Below the pieces are notes generated by a model. It ran no database searches. It worked only from the letters and a program-made list of their open reading frames with translations, and was not told the DNA's origin. Below, piece after piece: positions 43,954 through 52,421 of a DNA stretch of 64,000 nucleotides (positions within the stretch are counted from its first letter, which is position 1; every line of letters begins with the position of its first letter). The position numbers were made by a program, and so were the translations under genes. This stretch comes from CAWCDJ01 sp963794265 (GTDB taxonomy: Bacteria; Acidobacteriota; Terriglobia; Bryobacterales; Bryobacteraceae), in contig CAWCDJ010000001.1 of NCBI GenBank assembly GCA_963794265.1, positions 186,001 to 250,000 of the forward strand, given 5' to 3'.

Positions 43954-44638
43954 TCTGAATATCGGTGCTGACGTTCTGCCAATCGGGCAGTTCGTAGATC
44001 TTGAGCTTGCTGTTGAGCGGCGCGGTCAATTCTTTCGATTCCCAGGGGCCGAGGCTCGTGCTGAAGGTGAACGTTCCGGCCGCGTCCTCCTCGGAAGTGC
44101 GGGTGCGGCCCCACACCGTCACGTTGCCGCCCAATCCGCTGAGTTCGGCGGGCGAGTGGTTAGTGACGACAAATCTCACCTCGGTTTGCTTTTTCGCGTT
44201 TTCGATGAAGCGCACGGCGCTCACCTCAACGTATTTCTGCAGCGGATTCACTTTCGCGCCGGGCTTGGCGGCGGGGCTTTCCACGTTGATCGACGGCTTG
44301 CTGCCGCTGCTCTTGGCCGCGCCAACCAGCCAGTAAATTCCGGCGCCGAGCCCGACGAAAGCGAAGGCGAAGACAACCGTCATCAACCACGTCGGCAAAC
44401 CGCCCCGGACGGCGGACGCGGGAGGCGGCTGATACGCCGCAACGCGCACCTGGCTGACAGGCGCGGGCGCAGCCGCGGGCATACTCGGTGGGGGTGGAGC
44501 GTATTCCGGCTGGGGCTCGGAAACCGCCGCGGCGGCTACCGCTTCGGCCGGTTGTGTCTCTTTGTTCGTGCAGTCCGGGCACTCTGTATAGGCGGGCGGA
44601 ACTTCACGCCCGCATTGGGGACAAATCCAGGTAAACAT
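43934..44638 (-). CDS. Zinc-ribbon protein with one membrane span
   Basis: This 234-residue protein starts with a zinc ribbon (CPQCGREVPPAYTECPDC, residues 6-23). A Pro/Ala-rich linker follows (about 30-80), then a membrane helix (about 83-107, WLMTVVFAFAFVGLGAGIYWLV) and a beta-rich outer domain of about 110 residues. The outer part (EVRFVVTNHSPAELSGLGGNVTVWGRT) resembles an immunoglobulin-like FxLyD domain. Function is unknown. Its end overlaps the TMTC-like gene by 20 bases on opposite strands. Confidence 0.72.
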   Translation of the reverse strand: MFTWICPQCGREVPPAYTECPDCTNKETQPAEAVAAAAVSEPQPEYAPPPPSMPAAAPAPVSQVRVAAYQPPPASAVRGGLPTWLMTVVFAFAFVGLGAGIYWLVGAAKSSGSKPSINVESPAAKPGAKVNPLQKYVEVSAVRFIENAKKQTEVRFVVTNHSPAELSGLGGNVTVWGRTRTSEEDAAGTFTFSTSLGPWESKELTAPLNSKLKIYELPDWQNVSTDIQITSPGA

Positions 44639-44653
44639 GCAATCTTCTTAATC

Positions 44654-45313
44654 TTACTGTATCGCGTACCCGCGATTACGTAATCCGATGAACGAATACA
44701 AACGGCCAGCGGCCTCTTTGTCGCGCCGGAACGAGTGAAACTCCTCGGGCCGGCACATGGTGCACAAGTTCGACGAGTAGATGCGGCCGGGCGTTACACC
44801 GGCCTCGATCAACTGGCGGCGATTGATGCCGGGCAGGTCCAGGTGGCCTCTTCCCTCCCCTCCAAATCGGGAGGATACCTCCGGCCCGACCTCGTAACAG
44901 CACTCACCGATGCCGGGGCCGATAGCGGCTTCGAGATCCGCCGGAAGTGTTCCGAAACGGAGGCCCATGGCTTCGATGGCACGCTGCCCGATCCCGGCGG
45001 CGGTGCCGCGCCATCCCGCATGTACCGCGGCCACCGCCCGGCGGCTTGGATCCACCAGCAGGATCGGGATGCAATCCGCCGTCTTGACCGCTACCACGGC
45101 GCCGGGAGAATCTTCGAGCAGGGCATCGCCATTGCCGAGCATTCCAATGCGGCCCTCCGCGCTTACGCAGTCGGCCGAGTGCACCTGCTTAACGGTAGCG
45201 AGGTTGCCGAAGCGTCCGGGGATATCGGCCAGACGGGTACCGAAGCCGTGAATCAACCATTCGAAGCGATCGAATTCGGAAACGCGGTAAACCTCGAAAT
45301 CCCGATAAAACAC
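44654..45313 (-). CDS. pgeF: PgeF/YfiH-type laccase-domain protein (purine nucleoside phosphorylase activity)
   Basis: This 219-residue protein belongs to the laccase-domain family once called polyphenol oxidase. Members have been shown to act as purine nucleoside phosphorylases, and the E. coli protein edits peptidoglycan precursors. The zinc motifs are all visible: KQVHSADC, KTADCIPILLVD, VHAGWRGTAAG with the catalytic His, IGPGIGECCYEVG, and CRPEEFHSFRRDKEAAGR. The start is GTG 45313, one base after the nuoB stop, so the two are co-transcribed. Which of the known activities applies is unclear. Confidence 0.88.
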   Translation of the reverse strand: MFYRDFEVYRVSEFDRFEWLIHGFGTRLADIPGRFGNLATVKQVHSADCVSAEGRIGMLGNGDALLEDSPGAVVAVKTADCIPILLVDPSRRAVAAVHAGWRGTAAGIGQRAIEAMGLRFGTLPADLEAAIGPGIGECCYEVGPEVSSRFGGEGRGHLDLPGINRRQLIEAGVTPGRIYSSNLCTMCRPEEFHSFRRDKEAAGRLYSFIGLRNRGYAIQ

Positions 45314-45314
45314 G

Positions 45315-45881
45315 TTAGGCGGGGTTCTGAATCTGGGCGATCCGCACCTGCTGCTTGAAATTCTCGAGCATCGATTCGTCCAGGCGGATTTCCGTGGGCC
45401 GCTTCACCAGGGTGGTCATCTGGTCGATCTTGTCCTGGAGCTTCATGAGCCCGTAGAACAGGTTTTCGGGACGCGGAGGGCAACCGGTGATGTACACATC
45501 CACCGGTACGATTCGATCCACCCCTTGCAGCACGGCATACGTGTTGAACGGGCCGCCGACGCTCGAACAGGCGCCCATGGAGATGCACCATTTCGGATCC
45601 GGCATCTGGTCCCAGATGCGCTTCAGAACCGGGGCCATTTTCAGCGTCACCGTGCCGGCCACGATCATGAGGTCCGACTGGCGGGGACTGGGGCGGAAGA
45701 CCTCGGCGCCGAAGCGGGCGATGTCAAAGCGCGACGTGCTGGCGGCGATCATCTCGATGGCGCAGCACGCCAAGCCGAACGTCAGAGGCCAGATGGAAGA
45801 GTGACGGGCCCAGTTGAACAGGTAGTCCACGGACGTGGTGACCACATTCCGCTCAAACTGGTTCTGAATCAGGGAAGACAT
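45315..45881 (-). CDS. nuoB: NADH-quinone oxidoreductase subunit B
   Basis: NuoB holds the last iron-sulfur cluster (N2) in respiratory complex I, next to the quinone site. The 188-residue protein has the cluster cysteines in LTFGLACCAIEM, ISMGACSSVGG and VYITGCPPRPENL. The segment RFDIARFGAEVFRPSPRQSD is typical. Length and motifs are complete. What is unusual is the setting: no other nuo gene is adjacent, only pgeF after it and an ADOP permease gene before it. The rest of complex I must be elsewhere. Confidence 0.93.
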   Translation of the reverse strand: MSSLIQNQFERNVVTTSVDYLFNWARHSSIWPLTFGLACCAIEMIAASTSRFDIARFGAEVFRPSPRQSDLMIVAGTVTLKMAPVLKRIWDQMPDPKWCISMGACSSVGGPFNTYAVLQGVDRIVPVDVYITGCPPRPENLFYGLMKLQDKIDQMTTLVKRPTEIRLDESMLENFKQQVRIAQIQNPA

Positions 45882-45911
45882 GGGGCTTCACCTGAATTGT
45901 ATCACTGTACC

Positions 45912-48323
45912 CTATTCGAACCGCAACGCTTCCACGGGATTCACGTGAGTAGCGCGGCGCGCTGGAACCAGGCACGCGGCGGCGGCCACCACCAGCAGCA
46001 CACCGGTGGCAAGAGAGAAGGCCAGCGGGTCGCGGGGGCTGACCTCGAACAACAGGCTGGCGAGATACCGGCCGAGGACGAATGCGCCGAGGGCGCCCGC
46101 CCCCAGCCCACCGATCACCGGCATCATTCCCTGCCCCAGGACCATGCGGAGCACGTCGGAACGCGCGGCGCCCAGGGCCATGCGAATCCCCATCTCGGAG
46201 CGGCGGCGCGCCACGGCGTAAGACACCACGCCATACGTGCCGAGCCCGGCGAGCGAGAGCGCGGCGGCGGCAAACAGGGCCACCAGCAGCATCTGGAAAC
46301 GGCGATCGGCCACCGACCGCGACATCACTTCATTGAGGGTGCGGATCTCGGGAATGGGAACTTCGGAATCGAGCTTCCAGACGTTGCTGCGCATGGCGCC
46401 GGCGATCGAGAGCGGGTCCATGCCGGTGCGGACCAGGATCGACGCAGTGAACTGGGGCCGCTGCCAATAGGGGATATAGGTCATGCTGACCGGGTCGTGG
46501 TCGAGGCTGGTGCTGCGGAAGTCGGGCGTGATGCCGACCACTTCCAGGAGTCGGCCGCCGTCATTGAGTTTGCGGCCGATGGGGTCCTGGCCCGGCCAGA
46601 CTTTCTGCGCCAGGCCGGCCGAGAGGATGACCACCTTGCCCTTGCGGTCGGTCTCTTCGAAGTCGCGGCCCTCCTTCATGGGCACGTGCAGGGTTTTGAA
46701 ATACCCGGGGCTGATGAAGCGGACGTTCGTAGTAGGCTGCTCGAGCGGGGGGCGGGGGTCGTGTTCGGCGCCGACGATGTCGATCCAGATTTCGCCGGCG
46801 AGCGGCAGGGCCGAAACCATCGAGACCGACTGCACTCCAGGCAGCGCGGCGGCGCTGTCGAGCGCACGCTGGAAGAATTCGGCGCGCGCCGGGCCTTCCT
46901 TATAGCGCGCAGCGGGAAGGGAGACATCCAGGGCGAGCACGCGTTCGACGTCGAACCCTTTATCCACCGTCATCACCCTGACGAAACTGCCTGTGAGCAG
47001 ACCGGCGGTCACCAGCAGCATGGCGCTGAGGCCGACTTCGAGAGCCACCAGTGTATTGCGCACGCGCATTCCGCCTTTGCCTTCGGTGCTGCCGCGGCTG
47101 CCGGATTTCAGGGCCTCATACGGCGAGGCGGCGGCGCTCCGCAGGGCTGGGACGATGCCCAGCACCACTCCAGCCGCCAGCGAAAGGGCGACGGCGAAAA
47201 GCAGGACGCGCCAATCGAGAGTCACTTCATTCAGGCGCGGCAGGTCTATGGGTGCGGCGGCCAGCAGCGCGCGCACTCCCCACCAGGCGAGCAGAACCCC
47301 GAGCGCGCCGCCCGCCACCGAGAGCACCGTGCTTTCCATAAGCGACTGGCGCACCAGGGTGGCGCGCCCGGCGCCCAGCGCGGCCCGGATCGCATAATCG
47401 CGCGAGCGTCCCGCGGCGCGCACCAGCGAGAGGTTGGCAAGGTTGACCCAGAGGATCAGAAGGACCGCACCTACCGCGGCCATGACCAGGACGATGCTCT
47501 TCCGGGATTTGCCCACGATGCGGTCGAGAATCGGGGAGATGCTGGCGTGCAGGTCGGGGTTTTCTGGAATGCGGGCGGAAATGCCCGCCTGGATGACATT
47601 CAGCTCGGAATTGGCCCGTGCAATCGAGACGCCCGGCTTAAGGCGGGCGATAGGCCAGTAGTTGAACGCGTCCATCTGGAGCTTTAGATCGTCATTGTTG
47701 TAGCCGATAGGCCGGAAGATTTCGCTGCCGCCCGTGGTATTCGCAAAGTTCGCGGCCCGCGGTATTTGGGCCGACGCCCCAAGCACGCCCACAACATCGT
47801 ACGGGCTGCCGTCGAGCAGGATCTTACGGCCGACGATGCCGGGGTCGGCGTGGAAGCGCCGGCGCCAGAGCGAATCGGCGAGAATCGCCACGTGGTCGCG
47901 GCCGTAGGCGTCTTCGCTCTCGAGGAACGTGCGGCCCAGGCGCGGCTGCACTCCGAGGAGCGTGAACAGGTTGGCCGACACCTGCGCGCCGGCCAGGACT
48001 TCGGGCTCTCCGCCGCCGGTGATGTTGAACGTCGCCGGTTTCATCATCCCGATGCTCTCGAAGGATTTCGCCTGTTTCCGCCACTCCATGAGGATGCCGG
48101 GGTTGATGGGCAGCGCCGGGTACAGTTTGGAAAACTTGGGAATGACCTGGTCGATGGCCACTACACGATCCGGCTGGCGGTAATCCGGCGGACGCAGGAG
48201 GACGCCGTTGACGAGGGAGAAAATGGCCGTATTGGCGCCGATCCCCAGGGCGAGGCTGAAGACCACCATCGCCGCGAAGGCGCGGTCGCGGGAGAGGGCG
48301 CGCAGGGTGTAGCGGAGCATCAT
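45912..48323 (-). CDS. ADOP-family ABC transporter permease (MacB-like)
   Basis: This 803-residue protein starts MMLRYTLRALSRDRAFAAMVVFSLALGIGANTAIFSLVNGVLLRPPDYR, the hallmark of the acidobacterial duplicated orphan permease family. It has a duplicated MacB-FtsX layout: a membrane helix near 20-40, a large periplasmic MacB_PCD domain (about 60-270), three helices near 310-430, a second periplasmic domain, and three closing helices (near 680-800, LAGLGTYGVVSYAVARRRSEMGIRMALGA). No ATPase gene is adjacent, hence orphan. ATG 48323 is the conserved start. ADOP permeases are present in many copies in Acidobacteria, with unknown substrates. Confidence 0.92.
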   Translation of the reverse strand: MMLRYTLRALSRDRAFAAMVVFSLALGIGANTAIFSLVNGVLLRPPDYRQPDRVVAIDQVIPKFSKLYPALPINPGILMEWRKQAKSFESIGMMKPATFNITGGGEPEVLAGAQVSANLFTLLGVQPRLGRTFLESEDAYGRDHVAILADSLWRRRFHADPGIVGRKILLDGSPYDVVGVLGASAQIPRAANFANTTGGSEIFRPIGYNNDDLKLQMDAFNYWPIARLKPGVSIARANSELNVIQAGISARIPENPDLHASISPILDRIVGKSRKSIVLVMAAVGAVLLILWVNLANLSLVRAAGRSRDYAIRAALGAGRATLVRQSLMESTVLSVAGGALGVLLAWWGVRALLAAAPIDLPRLNEVTLDWRVLLFAVALSLAAGVVLGIVPALRSAAASPYEALKSGSRGSTEGKGGMRVRNTLVALEVGLSAMLLVTAGLLTGSFVRVMTVDKGFDVERVLALDVSLPAARYKEGPARAEFFQRALDSAAALPGVQSVSMVSALPLAGEIWIDIVGAEHDPRPPLEQPTTNVRFISPGYFKTLHVPMKEGRDFEETDRKGKVVILSAGLAQKVWPGQDPIGRKLNDGGRLLEVVGITPDFRSTSLDHDPVSMTYIPYWQRPQFTASILVRTGMDPLSIAGAMRSNVWKLDSEVPIPEIRTLNEVMSRSVADRRFQMLLVALFAAAALSLAGLGTYGVVSYAVARRRSEMGIRMALGAARSDVLRMVLGQGMMPVIGGLGAGALGAFVLGRYLASLLFEVSPRDPLAFSLATGVLLVVAAAACLVPARRATHVNPVEALRFE

Positions 48324-48375
48324 GCAATAGAGAACGAGAAAAGGGCGGCGGAAGTTTGCAGAAAATGACGTTTCC

Positions 48376-49131
48376 TTAGCGGCCGAAAGCCGCGGCGGCT
48401 TTAGCCCTTGCGTCGTAGTACTGCCCGTCAATCCTACGTTGAGCGCGGTCGGATAGCTCAGTGCATCCAGGCAGACCGTCCGGGCAGGCGAAGAGCCTCG
48501 ACGGGGGCACTTCTTTGAGCGAAGCGGAGAGTTGAAACAGCGCGGCATCCGGCTCACCGGGAATGACGGCGGCCAGATCCTGATCGGTGATTCCGGTCTC
48601 GTGCTGAAAGCGCTGTTGTAACACGGCGCATCCCAGGTCTAAGCCATACCACATCGTCAGGGTGCTCGCCCCCAGCAGATTCACCAGCCGCACGGCCCGA
48701 TAGCCTCCGATGTTGTCCTCACCGCCGATGATCCGGCCCGACGCAAGCTCCTCCGTAGTGGTGCAGGAGGCTTTGGGGTCTCTGGGCGCCGGCTGGCCGA
48801 CGTTGGGATAGGTGCTCTTCAATCCAGCGAGTTCGTTGGTCGTAACGCGATCGCCGTTTGCGAAGTAAATCTCGCGCTTTTGCAGGTCCCTGGTCGTGCT
48901 CCTCCGCATCCTCGAGCCGTCGGATCGCACCGCTTCGACATAATGGTTCGTAAACTCCAGCGTTCCCGTGTTATCGAACACTTTTTCGGTTCTCAAGACT
49001 GTATAGGCAGCGGTGGAAGCCGCCCGCGCGGGGGCAGGCCGGAAACCCCGGTACACTCCCCGGCCCGCGCTCCAAGCGAGAATCGCGATCGTGGCCCACA
49101 AAAGAACCCGCCCGCTCCGCTCCCAACCCAT
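48376..49131 (-). CDS. Membrane-anchored protein of unknown function
   Basis: This 251-residue protein has one N-terminal helix (about 8-24, VLLWATIAILAWSAG) and an exported domain. That part is beta-rich and contains a cysteine pair in DPKASCTTTEEL and GLDLGCAVLQQ, and a CPDGLPGC pair near the end. The pattern of alternating beta segments (TNHYVEAVRSDGSRMRRST then REIYFANGDRVTTNE) resembles proteins of unknown function that are common in Acidobacteria. An AGGAG site precedes ATG 49131. It precedes the ADOP permease gene by 52 bases in the same direction. Confidence 0.65.
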   Translation of the reverse strand: MGWERSGRVLLWATIAILAWSAGRGVYRGFRPAPARAASTAAYTVLRTEKVFDNTGTLEFTNHYVEAVRSDGSRMRRSTTRDLQKREIYFANGDRVTTNELAGLKSTYPNVGQPAPRDPKASCTTTEELASGRIIGGEDNIGGYRAVRLVNLLGASTLTMWYGLDLGCAVLQQRFQHETGITDQDLAAVIPGEPDAALFQLSASLKEVPPSRLFACPDGLPGCTELSDRAQRRIDGQYYDARAKAAAAFGR

Positions 49132-49369
49132 ACTTGCTTACTCCTGCATGATTGTAAGTCAGCACGCCTTGGGGCGCGAGAAGCTTCGTTGCCAGAAGGT
49201 AACCCGAAAGTGAAGGCCAATACTGATTCCTGAACCGGCACGGCCGGCCTGAGGTCGCCGGCACGGCAGGCAGTCAGGCGGCACATTCCTGGCAGGCTCA
49301 ATGAGTCAAAACAACGTGGCCGTTGCGCAGTCCGGGCACGCGATTTAGCATTTCAGATGAGGGAGCACG

Positions 49370-51418
49370 ATGAGATCTGCGCTTTTGTGCCTCTTGGTGT
49401 TACCTGCCGCGGCCCAGCAGTTCAATGTGCCGTGCGAACCACCCGTCGCGACGCTGCGCTTACTCGAAGCATTACCACCCGTGGCGGATGTTTCGGTCCC
49501 TTATGAGCAGCGAGTCGGCGCGCTGCGCGCGCTTGCGGAAAAGTATCCGGGCGACTTTTTCGTGCAGCGGGCCTATCAGGATTCGTTTGGGCGGCATCGC
49601 ACGCTCACCGACGAGTTCGACCGGGCAATTGCGATGTACCGGGCACGCGCGGCCGACCCGTTTTCGCCATATTGGGAAGCACGCCTGCTGCGGTGGCACG
49701 ATCCGTCGCGGGCGAGAACGATTCTGGAACAGGTGTTGCGCGACCATCCCGAATTCGTTTGGCCCCACCTGGACATCAGCGATTGGGCGACTGTGCCGGG
49801 GAGGCGGGATGACTCCGAGCTCGTTTCCCATCTGAACGCTTTCCGGCGCGCCTGTCCCGAAGCCTTCGTGATCGGGATGGTGCAGAAGCCTGAGGATACG
49901 AGGCGGGCCCTGGAGCGCCGGAATTCGCCCCTGGAACTGCAAACGTTGCCGCAGTTGTGGAGAGAAGAGGAGAAGGCGGGACTGGCGTCGGGCGAAATGG
50001 CGCGCCGGGTCAGGGCTGATCTTCGCCGGATCGAGGCCTGGCCCTTTCGGGCGGATCCGGCACTGCTCAACGTCTACCGGGAGGCGGCCCGGATTTTGAA
50101 GGACCAGAGTGTACTCGCATCCTTGCGGTCCAAAGTGGAGCGCGAAGCACCAGCGTCGCTCCTCGCACTGGGGTTCGCTCAGGACGATTGGAGCCAAGCG
50201 AATCCCGCGCCGGATCGCAACGCTCCGCAAACCGCCTGGGAGGAGCGCCAAGCTAAGGAGGCCCAGGCCGAACGGGAATGGTTACACCGGTTTCCGGACT
50301 CGCCGGATCTACCGGTCCAGATCGTGATGCACATGCGCATGCAGACGGCGAACGGCGAGCCGATTTCCGGTTCTGCCGAAGACCTGGCGCTAATCGACCG
50401 GGCGCTGCGCGCGCGCGACGTATTCCCGGATGCAGCCGAGATGTGGCCGCCGTTCGAGGTGACGGTTGCGCAGATTTACATCGGTGCCGGAGTGCGGCTG
50501 GGGCGTGTGCCCGACCTTATCAACAGCGCGATGCAGAAGATGGAAGCTCGGACCAGATACGACCTGAGCCCGGACCTCTTCCCGGCAGAACTCCGCCGCC
50601 GTTCCGAAGACTGGATGACGATCACCACAAGACAAGTGGAGGAGATCAGGGTGGACTACCTGCTGGCGAGCGGTCGTGCAAGCGATGCGCGCGCACTCAT
50701 CGAGCTGGCGCTCGGCGGCCAACAAGCGACGGAGCCTGGGTTCAATCGACGGGCTTGGTTGAGGCGGCTCGCGGATGCGGATGCTCAGGAAAATCGCGTA
50801 CGGGACGCTTTGAGTCATTACCAGGCGTCCCTGAGCGGGATGAGCAAAGAGACGTTCGTCATGCCACGGGTGCAGCGAATCAACGCGGCGGTCAAACGGT
50901 ATTACCTGGCACACGGCGGGCGGGAAGAGAAGTGGCTGGACTGGGCGACATCCGGATCGAACGGCGTGAAGACCGCCGGACGAAAACCACCCGACTTCCA
51001 GACGGCAGTACCGGAGTTCTCCGCGAAGGACCTCACGGGTAGGAACTGGCAGTTGCGGGACCTGACAGGAAAGACCACATTCGTGAACATCTGGGCGACG
51101 TGGTGCGGACCGTGCCGTTTCGAGCATGCCGGAATCGAGGAGCTGTACGAGCGAGTGAAGGACCGCAAGGATGTCCAGGTGCTCACGATCAGTGTTGACG
51201 ATACTGCCGCCCCCGTGCAGGAGTACATGAAGGAGAAAGGCTACACGTTTCCGGTGATCCACAACGTGGAGCTTGCGCGTCACCTGTTTCCTTACGTTGG
51301 ACTGCCGGCCAATTTCCTGGTGAACGGACGCGGCATGCGGACCGGGCTCTATGGGTTCTCGTCGAACTCGGCCGGCGTCAACCAGGCGATCGACGATCTG
51401 GTGAACGCTCCCAGGTAG
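49370..51418 (+). CDS. Exported TPR-like protein with C-terminal TlpA thioredoxin domain
   Basis: This 682-residue protein has a signal peptide (MRSALLCLLVLPAAAQQ). About 520 residues of helical, TPR-like sequence follow (for example YPGDFFVQRAYQDSFG and DEFDRAIAMYRARA). The last 140 residues are a TlpA/ResA-type thioredoxin fold: AVPEFSAKDLTGRNWQLRDLTGKTTFVNIWATWCGPCRFEHAG, with the CxxC at about residue 582, and the cis-Pro loop VGLPANFLVNG. It should reduce or shuffle disulfides outside the cytoplasmic membrane. The start follows a GAGGGAG site. The combination of a long helical N-part with TlpA is common in Acidobacteria and Bacteroidetes. Confidence 0.82.
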   Translation: MRSALLCLLVLPAAAQQFNVPCEPPVATLRLLEALPPVADVSVPYEQRVGALRALAEKYPGDFFVQRAYQDSFGRHRTLTDEFDRAIAMYRARAADPFSPYWEARLLRWHDPSRARTILEQVLRDHPEFVWPHLDISDWATVPGRRDDSELVSHLNAFRRACPEAFVIGMVQKPEDTRRALERRNSPLELQTLPQLWREEEKAGLASGEMARRVRADLRRIEAWPFRADPALLNVYREAARILKDQSVLASLRSKVEREAPASLLALGFAQDDWSQANPAPDRNAPQTAWEERQAKEAQAEREWLHRFPDSPDLPVQIVMHMRMQTANGEPISGSAEDLALIDRALRARDVFPDAAEMWPPFEVTVAQIYIGAGVRLGRVPDLINSAMQKMEARTRYDLSPDLFPAELRRRSEDWMTITTRQVEEIRVDYLLASGRASDARALIELALGGQQATEPGFNRRAWLRRLADADAQENRVRDALSHYQASLSGMSKETFVMPRVQRINAAVKRYYLAHGGREEKWLDWATSGSNGVKTAGRKPPDFQTAVPEFSAKDLTGRNWQLRDLTGKTTFVNIWATWCGPCRFEHAGIEELYERVKDRKDVQVLTISVDDTAAPVQEYMKEKGYTFPVIHNVELARHLFPYVGLPANFLVNGRGMRTGLYGFSSNSAGVNQAIDDLVNAPR

Positions 51419-51538
51419 TGTGATTGACGCTCAATGTCATCACCCATGGACGTAACGCGGGGTCAGCGACATTGCGTCCGGCGGTATGGCCGGGAGCGGA
51501 TCGAATGGCACCCGGATGGAGCTCTCCCAGTGGTGATG

Positions 51539-51562
51539 GGCTGGGGGGCGACACCCCCAGCC
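51539..51562. terminator. GC-rich hairpin downstream of the tdk region
   Basis: GGCTGGGGG (51539-51547) and CCCCCAGCC (51554-51562) form a perfect 9-bp stem around a six-base loop. It lies ten bases beyond the stop of the minus-strand remnant at 51572 and about 120 bases after the TlpA-like gene. No T run follows on either side, so termination is possible but unproven. Confidence 0.4.
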
Positions 51563-51571
51563 GTCGAGCAG

Positions 51572-51757
51572 CTATTTGCAGGTCTTCTTGGCCGGCCCCT
51601 TTTTGGCTGGGGCCTTACTCTTGGTTTTGCACGCCATATCCGTGCCAGTGTACCAGCTTTTCGGACCGTTGCCTCTGATATCGCGCTTGAATTTGAAAGC
51701 CGCCGCTTGAGTGGCGTAAACAATGGCGCCCGAGTTCCATTGGGCAGGCCTGGAGGC
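51572..51757 (-). pseudogene. Open gene remnant in frame behind tdk
   Basis: Directly after the tdk stop (TAG 51758-51760), the same frame stays open for 61 codons to TAG 51572-51574. The translation looks like real protein: PAQWNSGAIVYATQAAAFKF, then RDIRGNGPKSWYTGTDMACK, and a Lys/Ala/Pro tail (KSKAPAKKGPAKKTCK). No start codon fits except an ATG 20 codons before the end. The 5' side is cut at a copy of the dispersed element. I take it as the 3' end of a gene that lost its front. The rest of the gap 51419-51757 holds the hairpin at 51539 and nothing else I can name. Confidence 0.4.
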
Positions 51758-51768
51758 CTACCCTACCT
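51742..51768. repeat. Dispersed 25-27 bp element, copy 2 (contains the tdk stop codon)
   Basis: GGGCAGGCCTGGAGGCCTACCCTACCT on the plus strand contains two AGGCCT palindromes. Read on the minus strand, GTAGGGTAG supplies the last codons of tdk (GTA GGG TAG). Confidence 0.55.
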
Positions 51769-52375
51769 GCTTCTCCTGCCGCTTGGCTTTCACGAATTCC
51801 ATCTCGGTCTGCTTCGGAATGCCCGGCTCGAAGCAGCGGCGGCAGCGGGCTTCGTACATGTCCGCCGCCCCGACCACGATCAGATCGTCCGACCCCCGCA
51901 GCCGCTGCGTGTGCTTGGCCGGGTTCCCGCATCGCACGCAGATCGCCAGCGTTTTGGTGATGGATTCGGCGTGCGCCAGCAGGTCGGGAATGGGCGGGAA
52001 CGGCCGGCCCAAATAATCCGTGTCCAGCCCGGCAATGATCACCTGCTTGCCGCTGTCGGCCAGCCGCTGCGCCACATCAACCAGTTGCGGGCCCATGAAG
52101 TTGGCTTCGTCGATCCCCACCACTTCCGAACGCCAGTCGATCCGCTCCGTGATTTCTCCGGCATGGCTGACCACCTGGGAGTTCATGCGCAGGTCGCCGT
52201 GCGAGACGATCTCGTCGGACGAATACCGGTCGTCAATCGTCGGTTTGAAGACCTCCACCCGTTTCCGCGCGATCATGGCCCTGCGCAGGCGCCTGATCAG
52301 CTCTTCGCTCTTCCCCGAAAACATGGGGCCGCAGATCACTTCGATCCATCCGACGTTGCCCGTAATGATGTCCAT
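51758..52375 (-). CDS. tdk: Thymidine kinase
   Basis: Tdk phosphorylates thymidine for salvage. The 205-residue protein has the P-loop CGPMFSGKSEELIRRL near residue 15, the DEANFMG Walker B/catalytic region near 90, the lasso LDTDYLGRPFPP, and the structural zinc cysteines in CVRCGNPAKHTQR and ARCRRCF. Start is ATG 52375 (MDIITGNVGWIEVICG); the upstream open frame is the neighbouring gene read in another frame. The stop TAG and last two codons lie in a copy of the dispersed element. Confidence 0.93.
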   Translation of the reverse strand: MDIITGNVGWIEVICGPMFSGKSEELIRRLRRAMIARKRVEVFKPTIDDRYSSDEIVSHGDLRMNSQVVSHAGEITERIDWRSEVVGIDEANFMGPQLVDVAQRLADSGKQVIIAGLDTDYLGRPFPPIPDLLAHAESITKTLAICVRCGNPAKHTQRLRGSDDLIVVGAADMYEARCRRCFEPGIPKQTEMEFVKAKRQEKQVG

Positions 52376-52421
52376 GAACCGTTCAGGATGGCATACTGAC
52401 GGCCCTCGAATCCAGTTTGGC

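Noticed and set aside
45525..47687. A 720-codon plus-strand frame opposite nuoB and the ADOP permease
   Set aside because: It spans two real genes and a gap on the other strand, and its composition is that of a shadow frame.
51758..51760. Programmed readthrough of the tdk stop codon
   Set aside because: tdk has its normal family length at this stop and the downstream frame has another composition; a gene remnant is simpler.
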